Shown here: positions 33,594 to 42,404 of the stretch, one piece after another | How positions within the stretch are numbered: the stretch's first letter is position 1 | How the letters are laid out: every line of letters starts with the position of its first letter | The notes under the pieces: model-generated | Told to the model about the DNA's origin: nothing | The model's input: the letters and a program-made list of their open reading frames with translations, nothing else | Databases searched by the model: none | Assembly (NCBI GenBank): GCA_027487945.1 | Contig: JAIYCQ010000048.1 | Span: 62,001-126,000, forward strand | From: Caulobacteraceae bacterium | Lineage (GTDB): Bacteria > Pseudomonadota > Alphaproteobacteria > Caulobacterales > Caulobacteraceae | DNA: 64,000 nt | Reading direction: 5' to 3' | Translations under genes and position numbers: made by a program

Positions 33594-35246
33594 CTACTTC
33601 TTCCCCGTGCGCGTGGTCGGCCGGGGCGGACGCCCCTTCACCGAGCCGCCGCCGCGCAGCTTCTGGATGCCGGGACGCGAACCCTTGGCGCCCTTGGCCT
33701 TGGTGAACTTCAGGGCCGTGGCGGCGCGGGCCTTGGCGGCCTTGACGCCGGTCAGCTTCACCACCGTCTTCTTCACCGGCTTGGGCGCGGGCTCGCCGCT
33801 CGCCTCGGCGGCGGCCGCCGCCTTTTCGGCGCGGGCCTCGGCGGCCAGCGACATGGCCTTTTCCTTCTTGGCCTCGCCACCCTGCTGGAATGACGGCGCG
33901 CCGGACTTGGCCCCGCCCTCGGCATAGGGGTTCTTGTTGCTCTTCAGCGAGACGCGGATGGGCACGCCCGGCATGTCGAAGCTCTCGCGAAGGCTGTTCA
34001 CGAGGTACCGGCGGTACTGCTCGGGCATCTGCTCGGCGCGGCTGGAGAACAGCACGAAGGTCGGCGGTCTGGCCTTGGTCTGGGCCATGTACTTGGGCTT
34101 GATGCGCTTGCCGCCCACGGCGGGCGGCGGGTGGCGCTGGATGGCCATGGCCAGCCAGTCGTTAAGGTCCCGCGTCTTCACCTTGGTCGACCAGTCGTTG
34201 TGGGTCTTCAGGATGGCCGGCATCAGCTTGCCGATGCCGTAGCCGGTCTCGGCCGACAGGGCCACGACGGGCGCGCCGCGCACCTGCGGCAGCATCCGTT
34301 CGGCATGTTCGCGGAACGCCTTCAGCTGGCCGGCCGGGTCCTCGACCAGGTCCCACTTGGCCAGAACGAAGACCAGGCACCGCCCTTCCCGCTCGACCAG
34401 GTCAGCGATCTGCAGATCCTGGATCTCGAACGGGTGGGTGGCGTCCATGACCAGCAAAACCACCTCGGCGAAGGTGATGGCGCGGATCGAGTCGGAGGTG
34501 GACAGCTTTTCGAGCTTGTCCTGAACCTTGGCCTTGCGGCGTAGACCGGCGGTGTCGACCAGCCGGATGCGGCGGCCCTCGTGCTCCCATTCGATGGAGA
34601 TCGAGTCGCGGGTGATGCCGGCCTCGGGACCGGTCAGCATGCGGTCCTCGCCGATCAGGCGGTTGACCAGGGTCGATTTGCCCGCGTTGGGCCGGCCGAC
34701 GATGGCGATCTGGATCGGCTTGTCACCGTCCTCCTCGTCGTCGAGGCCGGCCAGTTCCTCGCGGGCCACGAGGGCGGCGTAGAGCTCGGCCATCCCCTCA
34801 CCGTGTTCACCCGAAATGGCCAGCGGCTCGCCGAAGCCGAGTGACCAGGCCTCGGCGATCCCCGCGTCGCCCTGCCGGCCCTCGGCCTTGTTGGCGCCCA
34901 GGATCACCGGCTTTTCGGTCAGGCGCAGCAGCTGGGCGAAGATTTCGTCGCCGGGCGTAATGCCCTCACGGGCGTCGATCAGGAACAGGACGACGTCGGC
35001 CTCGTCGATGGCCAGCTCGGTCTGCTGGCGCATGCGCGCCTCAAGGCTCTCGTCGGTGACGTCCTCGAAGCCCGCGGTGTCGATCAGGATCAGTTCCAGA
35101 TCGCCCAGGCTGCCCTTGGCGAAGCGGCGGTCACGGGTGACGCCGGGCTGGTCGTCGACAATGGCCAGCTTCTTGCCCGCCAGGCGGTTGAACAGCGTGG
35201 ACTTGCCGACGTTCGGCCGGCCGACGATGGCGAGCTTGAGAGGCAT
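33594..35246 (-). CDS. der: Ribosome biogenesis GTPase Der (EngA)
   Basis: A 550-residue double-GTPase needed for 50S assembly. The first G domain has [21 protein letters not shown] and NKAE; the second has [25 protein letters not shown] and AKWD. A KH-like domain follows ([18 protein letters not shown], then [25 protein letters not shown]). After about residue 440 there is a Lys/Ala-rich low-complexity tail of some 110 residues, longer than in E. coli but common in Caulobacterales. Downstream of bamB across 133 bases, the usual bamB-der order. Confidence 0.96.
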   Translation of the reverse strand: MPLKLAIVGRPNVGKSTLFNRLAGKKLAIVDDQPGVTRDRRFAKGSLGDLELILIDTAGFEDVTDESLEARMRQQTELAIDEADVVLFLIDAREGITPGDEIFAQLLRLTEKPVILGANKAEGRQGDAGIAEAWSLGFGEPLAISGEHGEGMAELYAALVAREELAGLDDEEDGDKPIQIAIVGRPNAGKSTLVNRLIGEDRMLTGPEAGITRDSISIEWEHEGRRIRLVDTAGLRRKAKVQDKLEKLSTSDSIRAITFAEVVLLVMDATHPFEIQDLQIADLVEREGRCLVFVLAKWDLVEDPAGQLKAFREHAERMLPQVRGAPVVALSAETGYGIGKLMPAILKTHNDWSTKVKTRDLNDWLAMAIQRHPPPAVGGKRIKPKYMAQTKARPPTFVLFSSRAEQMPEQYRRYLVNSLRESFDMPGVPIRVSLKSNKNPYAEGGAKSGAPSFQQGGEAKKEKAMSLAAEARAEKAAAAAEASGEPAPKPVKKTVVKLTGVKAAKARAATALKFTKAKGAKGSRPGIQKLRGGGSVKGRPPRPTTRTGKK

Positions 35247-35317
35247 GGTGAAAACGGCCTTTGGACGGCGCCCGAATGGACGCCGCCGGAGGATAGCAGA
35301 TTTGCGCGGAGTGGAAG

Positions 35318-35342
35318 GGGCGCGGCCTGCGGGGCCGCGCCC
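35318..35342 (-). terminator. GC-rich hairpin between bamB and der
   Basis: GGGCGCGGCC and GGCCGCGCCC pair perfectly (10 pairs) around a TGCGG loop. No clear U-tract follows on the minus strand, so it may be a partial terminator or mRNA end-protecting structure rather than a full stop. Confidence 0.45.
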
Positions 35343-35379
35343 TTACCATGAATGTTGCCCGACAGGCAAAAGGTGGACG

Positions 35380-36774
35380 CTAGCGGATCGCCACCAGTTC
35401 GGCGTTGTCGGTGACGAGGTAAACCATCCCGCCCGCGGCGATCGGCGAAATCAGCACCGGCGAGCCGACATTGATCGTCTTGATGATCTCGCCGGTCTTG
35501 GGGTTCAGCGCCACGGCCCGACCATCGCTGGAGGCCAGGATCAGCTTGTCGGACGCCAGCACCGGACCGGACCACAGGGTGCGGCCGCCCTTCTCTTCCT
35601 TGCGGCCGAGACCGAGGAAACCGCCCTTCTTCTTGACCGTCTCACCCTCGTTCAGGTTGCGGATCCAGTAGACTTCGCCCTTCGAGCGGGACACGCAGAT
35701 GACCTCGCCCGCCTGGGAGACGATGTAGACCACGTCGCCGGCCGGCCAGGGGCTGCTGATCGAGGCGACCGGCAGCGACCAGCGCGACTGGCCGGTGCGC
35801 AGATCGGTGGCCGCGAAGACGCCGGAATGGCTGGCGGCATAGATGTCGCCTTCGTAGACGACCGGACGGCCGGCCACGTCGCGGATTTCCGACAGGGCGC
35901 TGGTGCGGCTGGCCTTCGCCAGGGTGGTGTTCCACAGGTCGTTGCCGTTCGCGGCGCGCAGGGCGACGACCTCGCCGGAGGCGAAGGCGCCGATCACCGT
36001 ATCGCCGGACGCGGCCGGGCTCGAGGATGCCAGGATGCGGGCCGGCTCGACCAGGGCCTGGTAGGTCCAGCCCGGAGCGCCGGTGGCGACGTCGTACGTC
36101 AGAAGCTCGTTGTCGGTGCTGATCACGAACACGCGGCCACTGGTGACGATCGGCGCGCCGTGGATCGGCGAGGCGGTTTCGCGGCGCCAGCCCACTTCAC
36201 CCGAGGCCGGGTCGACCTGGGCCACGAAGCGGAAGCCCGAGGAAACATAGAGCTTGCCGCCGGACCAGGCCACGCCGCCGCCGAAGCCGCGCTTGTCGCG
36301 CTTGGTGCGGGCGTGAATGGCCTTGCGCCAGATGACCGAGCCGGTCTGGGCGTCGACGGCGGCGAGGTCGGACTCGGCGTCCATGACGTACAGGCGGCCG
36401 TCAACGAGGATCGGCGGCGCCGTGACGTGGACGTGGCGGTTGGAGCCCTTACCGAAGCTCTTGCGCCAGGCGATCTCGAAGGCGGGCGCGGCCTCGACGT
36501 GATCGACCTTCTGCACGAGATCGCCGCCCGGCTGCGGCCAGTTGGCGGTGGCGGCGGCCATAGGCAGGTAGAAGTCCAGCCCCTGAAGGCTCTCGCTCGT
36601 CTCGACCTTCTGGTCGAAGGCGACGATGGAGATGCGGCGGCCGTCGCCGGCCACTTCCTTGGGCTCGTCCTTCTTGAACGGGTTCATGTCGCCGACCGCA
36701 CTGAGGGTCGAGCAACCGGCCAGCGCCAGGGCGCTGGCGGCCAGGACGGCGACGCCGCCGATACGCTTGGTCAT
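35380..36774 (-). CDS. bamB: Outer membrane protein assembly factor BamB
   Basis: A 464-residue lipoprotein with lipobox LALAGCST (acylated Cys about residue 21) and an eight-bladed beta-propeller of PQQ-like repeats, for example LYVMDAESDLAAVDAQTGSVIWRK, VYYV-type blades and a final AALNPKTGEI-like blade. BamB supports BamA in inserting outer-membrane proteins such as the LptD and TonB-dependent receptor in this window. It is longer than E. coli BamB (392 residues), largely from extra N-terminal sequence. Its ATG overlaps the stop of the YfgM-like gene by 4 bases. Confidence 0.93.
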   Translation of the reverse strand: MTKRIGGVAVLAASALALAGCSTLSAVGDMNPFKKDEPKEVAGDGRRISIVAFDQKVETSESLQGLDFYLPMAAATANWPQPGGDLVQKVDHVEAAPAFEIAWRKSFGKGSNRHVHVTAPPILVDGRLYVMDAESDLAAVDAQTGSVIWRKAIHARTKRDKRGFGGGVAWSGGKLYVSSGFRFVAQVDPASGEVGWRRETASPIHGAPIVTSGRVFVISTDNELLTYDVATGAPGWTYQALVEPARILASSSPAASGDTVIGAFASGEVVALRAANGNDLWNTTLAKASRTSALSEIRDVAGRPVVYEGDIYAASHSGVFAATDLRTGQSRWSLPVASISSPWPAGDVVYIVSQAGEVICVSRSKGEVYWIRNLNEGETVKKKGGFLGLGRKEEKGGRTLWSGPVLASDKLILASSDGRAVALNPKTGEIIKTINVGSPVLISPIAAGGMVYLVTDNAELVAIR

Positions 36775-37538
36775 TGGGCGGGTCCCTGTTGGACTTGCGG
36801 CGCGCCGCCCGGCGCCTGCATGCCCGCGGGCAGCGGCGGAGCCTGGGGCGGAAGAGCGGCGGCGGCCTTCACAGCCGCGGGAATGGTGGAGGCCGAGCCC
36901 GAGTCGATCAGGGCGATGGCGGCCTGGGCACGCTGGCGCATGCCTTCAGAGGCGTCGAGCACCTGCGACAGGACCACGAAGTCAGCCTTCGCGTCCGCCG
37001 GCTTGCCTGCCATGATCTTGGCGAAGGCCAGCGCCTCGCGCGCCTCCAGACGATAGGGCCGCTTCTCTTCCATCAGGGGGGTCAGCCTCGCCTCCAGATC
37101 CTTGTAGGGAGCGGTATCGAGAAGCGCCAAGGCGGATTTGAGGCGGGCCTCATCGGCCAGCACCGGGTCGCCCGCGACCTTGGCCGCCTCGTCCAGCAGC
37201 GCGACGGCCTCGTCAGTCTTGCCGGCCGCCAGCCGCATGCCGGCCTGGGACATCAGCGCCAGGGCCGGGTAGCCCTTCACCGGCGCCTTGGCCACTTCAC
37301 CCAGAAGGGTGAAGGCCTTGGTCTCGTCGCCCTGCTCGCGCGCCTTCAGCGCCTCGATGTAGGTGGTGGCAGCCTTGTCGCCCTGGCTGGTGGTCCAGGC
37401 GTCCCAGCCCCAGAGGCCGCCCGCGAAAATCACGGCAGCGACGCCCACGCCGATGGCCCAGGGCAGCAGCTTCAGGCCCAGCGCCTTGTAGCGCTCGGTC
37501 CGGATCTGCTCCTCGACCTCTTCAAATACATCGACCAC
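36771..37538 (-). CDS. Tetratricopeptide repeat membrane protein, YfgM-like
   Basis: A 255-residue protein anchored by one N-terminal membrane helix (about residues 25-46) and carrying helical TPR_21-type repeats in the periplasm (ATTYIEALKAREQGDETKAFTLLGEVAKAP and following). The C-terminus is Pro/Gln-rich. YfgM in E. coli binds the SecYEG translocon and periplasmic chaperones. The position directly before bamB-der repeats the E. coli yfgM-bamB-der order, which supports this call. The start is GTG at 37538, without a strong ribosome-binding site. Confidence 0.85.
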   Translation of the reverse strand: MVDVFEEVEEQIRTERYKALGLKLLPWAIGVGVAAVIFAGGLWGWDAWTTSQGDKAATTYIEALKAREQGDETKAFTLLGEVAKAPVKGYPALALMSQAGMRLAAGKTDEAVALLDEAAKVAGDPVLADEARLKSALALLDTAPYKDLEARLTPLMEEKRPYRLEAREALAFAKIMAGKPADAKADFVVLSQVLDASEGMRQRAQAAIALIDSGSASTIPAAVKAAAALPPQAPPLPAGMQAPGGAPQVQQGPAQ

Positions 37539-37623
37539 GTACAGACGCTCCGAAATCCGGCGACAGAGGCCGGGAACCTATAGGGTCAGCCGCGCCGCTG
37601 CAACGCGGCGCAACGGCTGGATG

Positions 37624-38451
37624 TCAGGGCTTCTTCGAGAAGTAGGTCTCGGCCTCGCCGGGGAAGGTCCGGGCGCGCACGTCGGCGGCGTAGGACGCGG
37701 CGGCGGCGGCGATCTCGCCCCTCAGATCGGCGTAGCGGCGCACGAACTTCGGGGTCCAGTCGAACAGGCCCAGCATGTCGTCGGTGACCAAGATCTGGCC
37801 GTCGCAGCCGGCGCTGGCCCCGATGCCGATGGTCGGGGCGGCGATGGCGGCGGTGATGTCGCGGGCCAGCGGCTCGGCCACCCCCTCGACCACCACCGCG
37901 AAGGCGCCGGCGTCCGTGGTGGCGCGGGCCTCGGCCAGGATGCGTTCACGTTCGACGTCAGTGCGGCCCTTGGCCTTGAAGCCGCCATCGACCAGTACGG
38001 CCTGCGGCCGCAGACCGACATGGCCCATCACCGGGATGCCGCGCTTGACCAGGTAGTCGATGGTGGCCGGCACGGTCGGGCCGCTCTCGACCTTCACCGC
38101 CTGGCAGCCGGTCTCCTTCATGATCCGGGCGGCGTTGTCGTAGGCCACGCTCGGATCGCCCTCGTAGGAGCCGAAGGGCATGTCGACCACGACCATGGCC
38201 CTGCGTGAGCCGCGCATCACTGCCTGGCCGTGCAGGATCATCATCTCCAGCGTGACGCCGACGGTGTTGGGCAGGCCGTGAACGACCATACCGACCGAGT
38301 CGCCGACCAGCAGCAGGTCGCAGGCCTCGTCGAGGATGGCGGCGACCGGCGCGGTGTAGGCGGTCAGGCAGACAATGGGCTCTGCGCCCTTGCGGGCGGC
38401 GATGTCCGGGGCGGCGAGGCGTCGGACGGTATCCTGGCGGTGAGCAGACAG
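37624..38451 (-). CDS. panB: 3-methyl-2-oxobutanoate hydroxymethyltransferase, probable CTG start
   Basis: A 275-residue PanB, which makes ketopantoate for pantothenate and CoA synthesis. [41 protein letters not shown] and [11 protein letters not shown] are the conserved metal- and substrate-binding motifs. No ATG, GTG or TTG gives a normal start: the first in-frame ATG lies 72 bases upstream inside the preceding gene and would add a Ser/Pro-rich stretch. A CTG at 38451 lies 8 bases after AAGGGGG, where homologues begin MSAH. I therefore call CTG. It lies 19 bases after the 2-TM protein gene. Confidence 0.88.
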   Translation of the reverse strand: MSAHRQDTVRRLAAPDIAARKGAEPIVCLTAYTAPVAAILDEACDLLLVGDSVGMVVHGLPNTVGVTLEMMILHGQAVMRGSRRAMVVVDMPFGSYEGDPSVAYDNAARIMKETGCQAVKVESGPTVPATIDYLVKRGIPVMGHVGLRPQAVLVDGGFKAKGRTDVERERILAEARATTDAGAFAVVVEGVAEPLARDITAAIAAPTIGIGASAGCDGQILVTDDMLGLFDWTPKFVRRYADLRGEIAAAAASYAADVRARTFPGEAETYFSKKP

Positions 38452-38470
38452 GGCGGCGTCCCCCTTCGGG

Positions 38471-38857
38471 TTACTTGAGCTCCTCGACCGCCCGGGTGAC
38501 GGCGAAGGCGAGGGCCATAACACCCAGCGCCGCGCCCATCCAGATCACCTGTCCGCCATAGGGCAGAGCCGAGGCGGCCTCTCCGACGTCCAGCAGGCTC
38601 ATCAGCGAGCCGCCGAGCGCCTCCGCCTGGCGGCCGGTGGCGGCGGCGGCCGTCTCGAGCACCATGCGCGAGCCGAGCACCTGGACCACGCCGATCAGTC
38701 CCGCGACCAGACCCGCGGCGCCGAGCGCCAGCTGCCGGACGTTCCAGCCCCGGTCCAGCCGCATCTCGACCAGCCGCGCGAAGGCTTCGCTGTCGGGCAT
38801 GGCCTGCGGCTCGTTGAAAAGCCGGTCCAGCTTCATCTCGAAATCCAGGTCAGACAT
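38471..38857 (-). CDS. Two-TM membrane protein, candidate anti-sigma regulator
   Basis: A 128-residue protein with two hydrophobic helices (about residues 45-63 and 104-122) and an N-terminal cytoplasmic part of about 40 residues ([22 protein letters not shown]). It has no Cys/His zinc motif, so it is not a ZAS-type anti-sigma factor. The gene overlaps the ECF sigma stop by 8 bases, which is the main reason to think that it controls that sigma factor. The ATG at 38857 was preferred over an upstream one that would overlap the sigma gene by about 90 bases. Confidence 0.7.
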   Translation of the reverse strand: MSDLDFEMKLDRLFNEPQAMPDSEAFARLVEMRLDRGWNVRQLALGAAGLVAGLIGVVQVLGSRMVLETAAAATGRQAEALGGSLMSLLDVGEAASALPYGGQVIWMGAALGVMALAFAVTRAVEELK

Positions 38858-39428
38858 GACCCACGCCCCCCGCCGGCTCGCCTTCCGCGCCTGTCGCAGG
38901 CGCCAGTCGTAGCCGGAGTTTATCCAGACCACGTTTGACATGTGATTTCACCGTTCCAAGTGGCAGGTTCATGGCGTCCGCCGCCTCGACGTGAGAAACA
39001 CCCGCCCCGTAGCAGAGCGACACACACATCCGCTCGGCGGGCGACAGCGACTTCATGGCCTCGTCCAGGTCGATCCGCGAGGCGACGACGCTCTCGCCGC
39101 CATGGCCCTCGTCCGCCGTTTCCGCCTCCAGGTCGAAGCGGGCCTCCTTCTTCCAGCGCCGGACGTATAGCCGGGCCGCGATCTTGCGGACCCAGGCGGA
39201 GAAGGCGCCCTCGCCCCGGTACTCCGCGATCCGCTCGAAGGCGGCGAGGAAGGCGTCCTGGGCGATGTCATCGGCGACGGAGGCCTCGGCGCCCATGCGG
39301 CGCAGCAGACCCCGTACGGCCGAGCCGTGACGGCGAACCAGTTCGCCGAAGGCCGGCCGGTCGCCCGCCGCCGCGAGGGCGGCGAGCTCGACATCGTGCA
39401 GGCTGGCGGGTGGTCGTGCCCCGGCCAT
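38850..39428 (-). CDS. ECF-type RNA polymerase sigma factor
   Basis: A 192-residue sigma factor of the extracytoplasmic-function group. Region 2 contains RRHGSAVRGLLRRMGAEASVADDIAQDAFLAAFERI and FSAWVRKIAARLYVRRWK. Region 4 contains LSPAERMCVSLCYGAGVSHVEAADAMNLPLGTVKSHVKRGLDKLR, a clear helix-turn-helix. Regions 1 and 3 are absent, as expected. It lies between a DUF6249 gene (33 bases upstream) and the two-TM protein (8-base overlap), so its activity is probably controlled at the membrane. The ATG at 39428 has GGGGAGCG upstream. Confidence 0.92.
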   Translation of the reverse strand: MAGARPPASLHDVELAALAAAGDRPAFGELVRRHGSAVRGLLRRMGAEASVADDIAQDAFLAAFERIAEYRGEGAFSAWVRKIAARLYVRRWKKEARFDLEAETADEGHGGESVVASRIDLDEAMKSLSPAERMCVSLCYGAGVSHVEAADAMNLPLGTVKSHVKRGLDKLRLRLAPATGAEGEPAGGVGHV

Positions 39429-39461
39429 GTGCTTGCGCTCCCCTTCAAGCCGCCTGACGGA

Positions 39462-39854
39462 TCAGGGTTGCTTCGCCTTGTTCGGGTTGAAGAAGCTAAG
39501 GACGACGTAAGCCGCGCCGATGATGATCGGGATGCCGCCCAGCGCCAGCATGGGGTGGAAGGCGTCAGCCTCCTCGAAGCCGATCATGAAGCCGAACAGG
39601 CAGACGCCCAGGCCAACGGCGATCCAGATGATGCCGGTGCGGATGTCGCTCAGCGCGGTCGGCGCGACCTTCACGTTCTTGGTCATGGCGTCGATCATTT
39701 CGGTCGGCATCGGCTGACCCTTCTCGATGGCGGCGCGCAGGGTCGCCTGCATCTCGCGGCGCTCCTTGCTCTTGAGCCAGGCCGGGATGACCACGATCGC
39801 GATGACCATGATGAATGGCATGCTGATCGCAATGATCGGGATGAGATCTTCCAT
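39462..39854 (-). CDS. DUF6249 domain-containing membrane protein
   Basis: A 130-residue protein with an N-terminal membrane helix (residues 4-26), a short cytoplasmic part of about 45 residues, and two C-terminal helices. KSKERREMQATLRAAIEKGQPMP and DIRTGIIWIAVGLGVCLFGFMIG fit DUF6249, a family found near ECF sigma genes. Its function is unknown. It is the first gene of the unit DUF6249-ECF-2TM-panB. The ATG at 39854 is preceded by GAGGACACA, a moderate ribosome-binding site. Confidence 0.8.
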   Translation of the reverse strand: MEDLIPIIAISMPFIMVIAIVVIPAWLKSKERREMQATLRAAIEKGQPMPTEMIDAMTKNVKVAPTALSDIRTGIIWIAVGLGVCLFGFMIGFEEADAFHPMLALGGIPIIIGAAYVVLSFFNPNKAKQP

Positions 39855-40003
39855 GGGTCTTGTGTCCTCGATGTCGGGGCAGAGCGTCGTTGCGTCTGCC
39901 TTCTGACAGATAGAGGCGCGCAGGATGGCCTACGGATGCGCGGCCCCGCATGAAATGTTCGTAACGCGAAATCGGGGCTGCGCCCGGCGTGGCGCCGAGG
40001 CCG

Positions 40004-40357
40004 TCAGGCGAAGGCGGCGGCGTAGGCGTCGGGCTTGAATCCGACGAGCAGCCTGCCGTCCACGTCCAGCACCGGCCGCTTGATCATCGAGGGCTGGGCG
40101 ACCATCAGCGCGATCGCCCTGGCCTCGTCGATCCCCTGCCTGTCGGCTTCGGGCAGCGACCGGAAGGTCGTGCCGGCGCGGTTCAGGAGCACCTCCCAGC
40201 CGACCTTGCCGGCCCAGGCCTTCAGCGTCGCCGCGTCGATCCCGACGGCCTTGTAGTCGTGGAAGGCGTAGGCGATGCCCTGTCCCTCCAGCCAGACCCG
40301 GGCCTTCTTCATGGTGTCGCAGGCCTTGATGCCGTGCAGAGTGACGGTGCCGGTCAT
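40004..40357 (-). CDS. ArsC/Spx-family protein (YffB-like)
   Basis: A 117-residue thioredoxin-fold protein of the ArsC family. LHGIKACDTMKKARVWLEGQGIAYAFHDYKA is the typical N-terminus with a single Cys in KACDT rather than a CXXC pair, and KRPVLDVDGRLLVGFKP is the C-terminal family motif. Most such YffB-type proteins are not shown to reduce arsenate. The ATG at 40357 gives the usual family length; an upstream in-frame start would overlap the DUF3237 gene antiparallel-free region and lacks homology. It lies 7 bases after the DUF3237 gene. Confidence 0.88.
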   Translation of the reverse strand: MTGTVTLHGIKACDTMKKARVWLEGQGIAYAFHDYKAVGIDAATLKAWAGKVGWEVLLNRAGTTFRSLPEADRQGIDEARAIALMVAQPSMIKRPVLDVDGRLLVGFKPDAYAAAFA

Positions 40358-40364
40358 GGGCGCC

Positions 40365-40826
40365 TCAACCGACAGTGAACAGGGAATAGACCGGGCCCGA
40401 CGCCGTCTGCTCGCCCGTACCGACGACGATGGCGTCATTGAGCCAGCGATAGCGATCATCGCCGCATTCGAACCTGGCGGAGACAGCCAGCGAGTACTCC
40501 GACGGATCGAGCACCGCGCCCTTGGCGAACCGCGCCATGACCTCCGGCGCGGCGAGGAACCGGCCCTGGTAGGTCAGGTAGATCATCGCGCCGTCGTCGG
40601 TCTTCAACGTCAGGCGGACGTCGATGACCATGACGCCGTCAGGGCGATTGATCACCCAGTCCGCGCCGCCGATCACCGTCCCGGACAGGCGCTCGCCGGC
40701 GAAGGTCCCACCGGTGACCGGCGCGATCCGGCGCAGACCGGCCGGGGTCTCGCCGATCATCGTCATGCCGCGGAAATCGACCGTCAGGGTCAGGGTCGTG
40801 AGGGGTGTGTGGCGAAGCAGGGTCAT
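40365..40826 (-). CDS. DUF3237 domain-containing protein
   Basis: A 153-residue cytoplasmic protein of the DUF3237 family, a small beta-rich fold. The pattern GGTFAGERLSGTVIGGADWVINRPDG, then DVRLTLKTDDGAMIYLTYQGRF, and the late RYRWLNDAIVVGTG are typical. No catalytic residues are known for the family, although members are often found near lactonase-like or dioxygenase genes; none is here. It is followed by the ArsC-like gene on the same strand, so the two may be cotranscribed. Confidence 0.85.
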   Translation of the reverse strand: MTLLRHTPLTTLTLTVDFRGMTMIGETPAGLRRIAPVTGGTFAGERLSGTVIGGADWVINRPDGVMVIDVRLTLKTDDGAMIYLTYQGRFLAAPEVMARFAKGAVLDPSEYSLAVSARFECGDDRYRWLNDAIVVGTGEQTASGPVYSLFTVG

Positions 40827-40877
40827 GCCCCCGCCCTAGCATCGGCCGATCCGTTTGTATCGGGGTCGGCGCGAAAG

Positions 40878-42242
40878 TTAGCGCCGGGACGGAAACTGTC
40901 GCCGGGCCGTGAGGCGCGTGACGAAAGCCTCATGGCTGTCCAGACCCTCCAGGTCGCCGACGCGCCGGGCAAGCGCCTCGGCCTCGTCAGCCAGCGGCGC
41001 GGCGTCGCCGCGCGTCGCCGGCCTGCCCCACAGCGCGGAGATCGCCGCCCGCAGCAGGATCAGCGCGGCGCGCGGATACCGGGCGTCCAGGCGGGATGAC
41101 CATTCGGCCAGGTCGCCGGCCTCGCCGCCCACCTCGTCCCGCCGCGCCAGCACCATGGCGGCCGCCTCGGGAAGCGCGGGCCAGCGCATCAGGAAGGCAA
41201 GCCCCTCGGCGAACTCACCGCGTCGCGCCGCCACCGCGAAGGCCCGGTCGCTGGCCTCGACATCGTCGAAGTCAGGCAGAGCCTTGAGGAACGCACGTAA
41301 ATGGTCCGGCGACAGGGTGCGCTCGAACGCCGCCCAGCGCTCCTCGTGCGCCGCAGAGGTCTCACCCGATCGCTCGAGCGCCTCGATCCAGGCCTCGTAC
41401 CAGGGCTCGGCCGCCGGGTCCGGGCGACCGTCGAGGGCTCTGGCCCGGTTGCGCGGGTCGGCCGCCTGCAGCGTCGCCAGCGCCTCCTCGATCCGCCCGG
41501 CCCCCAGCAGCCGTCGCCCGACGGCCGCCGCCGTCCCCGGATCGTGGCGCAGGGTCGAGGGCACCGTCTCGAGGAAGGCGTCCACGTCCCCGGCCGCGTC
41601 AGCCACCGCCCGCATGACCCGGGCCGAGGGCCTGAAGGCCGGACGGGCGGCGATACGGGCCTTGAGTTCGGCTTGAACAGCGGCCCCGAAGGCCTGCCCG
41701 AAGGCCGCCAGAGCGGGACCCAGCCGCTCGGCCCAGGACGCTGAGCCCCGGAAGAGCATGTCGGCCACCTCGCCGGCCAGGGCCAGGTCCGCGGGCGCGC
41801 GCGGGGCGAGGCCGGCCATGTCTTCCGCCGCCGCCTCGAACACCGCCGCCAGCTCACCCTTCGGATCCTTGACCCGCAGGGACAGGCCGTCGGCGAGGTC
41901 GAGGAAGGTCCACATCCGCCGCATGGCCAGCCCGGCGTCGAGGTCAGCCAGCCGCCCGGCGATCATCCGGCGCAGCACGTGCAGATCCAGGATCAGTTCG
42001 GGCCGCTTGCGCCAGGAGACCTTGGCCTTGCTGCCGCCGACCATGGCCAGCCGTTTGTCGATCTCCTCGGCCAGCGGCGCGGCTCCGACCCGCGCGGCCA
42101 GTTCCATGCGGAGGCGACGCTTGAGCGCCGGCTGGCTGTCGCTCAGCTCGAGCAGCAGCGCGGCGAGGCTGTCCGCGCCGAGCGCTTCAAGATTGGCCGC
42201 CGTCAATCGCCGGGCCGAGGCTGGAGCCTTCTTCGCCGTCAT
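40878..42242 (-). CDS. DUF6880 domain-containing protein
   Basis: A 454-residue, almost wholly helical cytoplasmic protein. The N-terminus (RRLTAANLEALGADSLAALLLELSDSQPALKRRLRMEL) and SWRKRPELILDLHVLRRMIAG match DUF6880, a family largely of alphaproteobacteria with solenoid-like helices and unknown function. The rest has many Arg/Asp-rich helix repeats, but no enzyme motif I can name. The ATG at 42242 was chosen because it fits homologue starts; an upstream ATG would add 26 poor residues. It stands alone, divergent from the TonB-dependent receptor gene. Confidence 0.8.
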   Translation of the reverse strand: MTAKKAPASARRLTAANLEALGADSLAALLLELSDSQPALKRRLRMELAARVGAAPLAEEIDKRLAMVGGSKAKVSWRKRPELILDLHVLRRMIAGRLADLDAGLAMRRMWTFLDLADGLSLRVKDPKGELAAVFEAAAEDMAGLAPRAPADLALAGEVADMLFRGSASWAERLGPALAAFGQAFGAAVQAELKARIAARPAFRPSARVMRAVADAAGDVDAFLETVPSTLRHDPGTAAAVGRRLLGAGRIEEALATLQAADPRNRARALDGRPDPAAEPWYEAWIEALERSGETSAAHEERWAAFERTLSPDHLRAFLKALPDFDDVEASDRAFAVAARRGEFAEGLAFLMRWPALPEAAAMVLARRDEVGGEAGDLAEWSSRLDARYPRAALILLRAAISALWGRPATRGDAAPLADEAEALARRVGDLEGLDSHEAFVTRLTARRQFPSRR

Positions 42243-42330
42243 GTGACCGGGCGTAGCTGATCCGCGGGCGGGCGACCAGAGACGGCGCACGCGCGACCCC
42301 GCCGCCGCAGAAATCCTCACAGCAGCATCA

Positions 42331-42359
42331 TTGAATTCCTATCGGCTCGATAGGTTTTA
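42331..42359 (+). promoter_or_regulatory. Putative promoter with operator-like inverted repeat, upstream of TonB-dependent receptor
   Basis: TTGAAT (42331-42336), 17 bases, then GTTTTA. The spacer carries a perfect inverted repeat, CCTATCG-GCT-CGATAGG (42338-42354), placing it between -35 and -10 where a repressor would block RNA polymerase. The regulator is unknown. Seen by eye. Confidence 0.5.
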
Positions 42360-42404
42360 ATGGCTATTGGGATTCCTCCACTCATGAAGCGCCGGGGGTA
42401 GTTC

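Noticed and set aside
42243..42330. Possible small gene between DUF6880 and the TonB-dependent receptor promoter
   Set aside because: No frame with a ribosome-binding site or plausible protein composition was found; it appears to be a plain divergent intergenic region.
42384..42401. Five-codon leader ORF (MKRRG) upstream of the TonB-dependent receptor
   Set aside because: Too short and without a ribosome-binding site; kept only as a remark with the operator finding.
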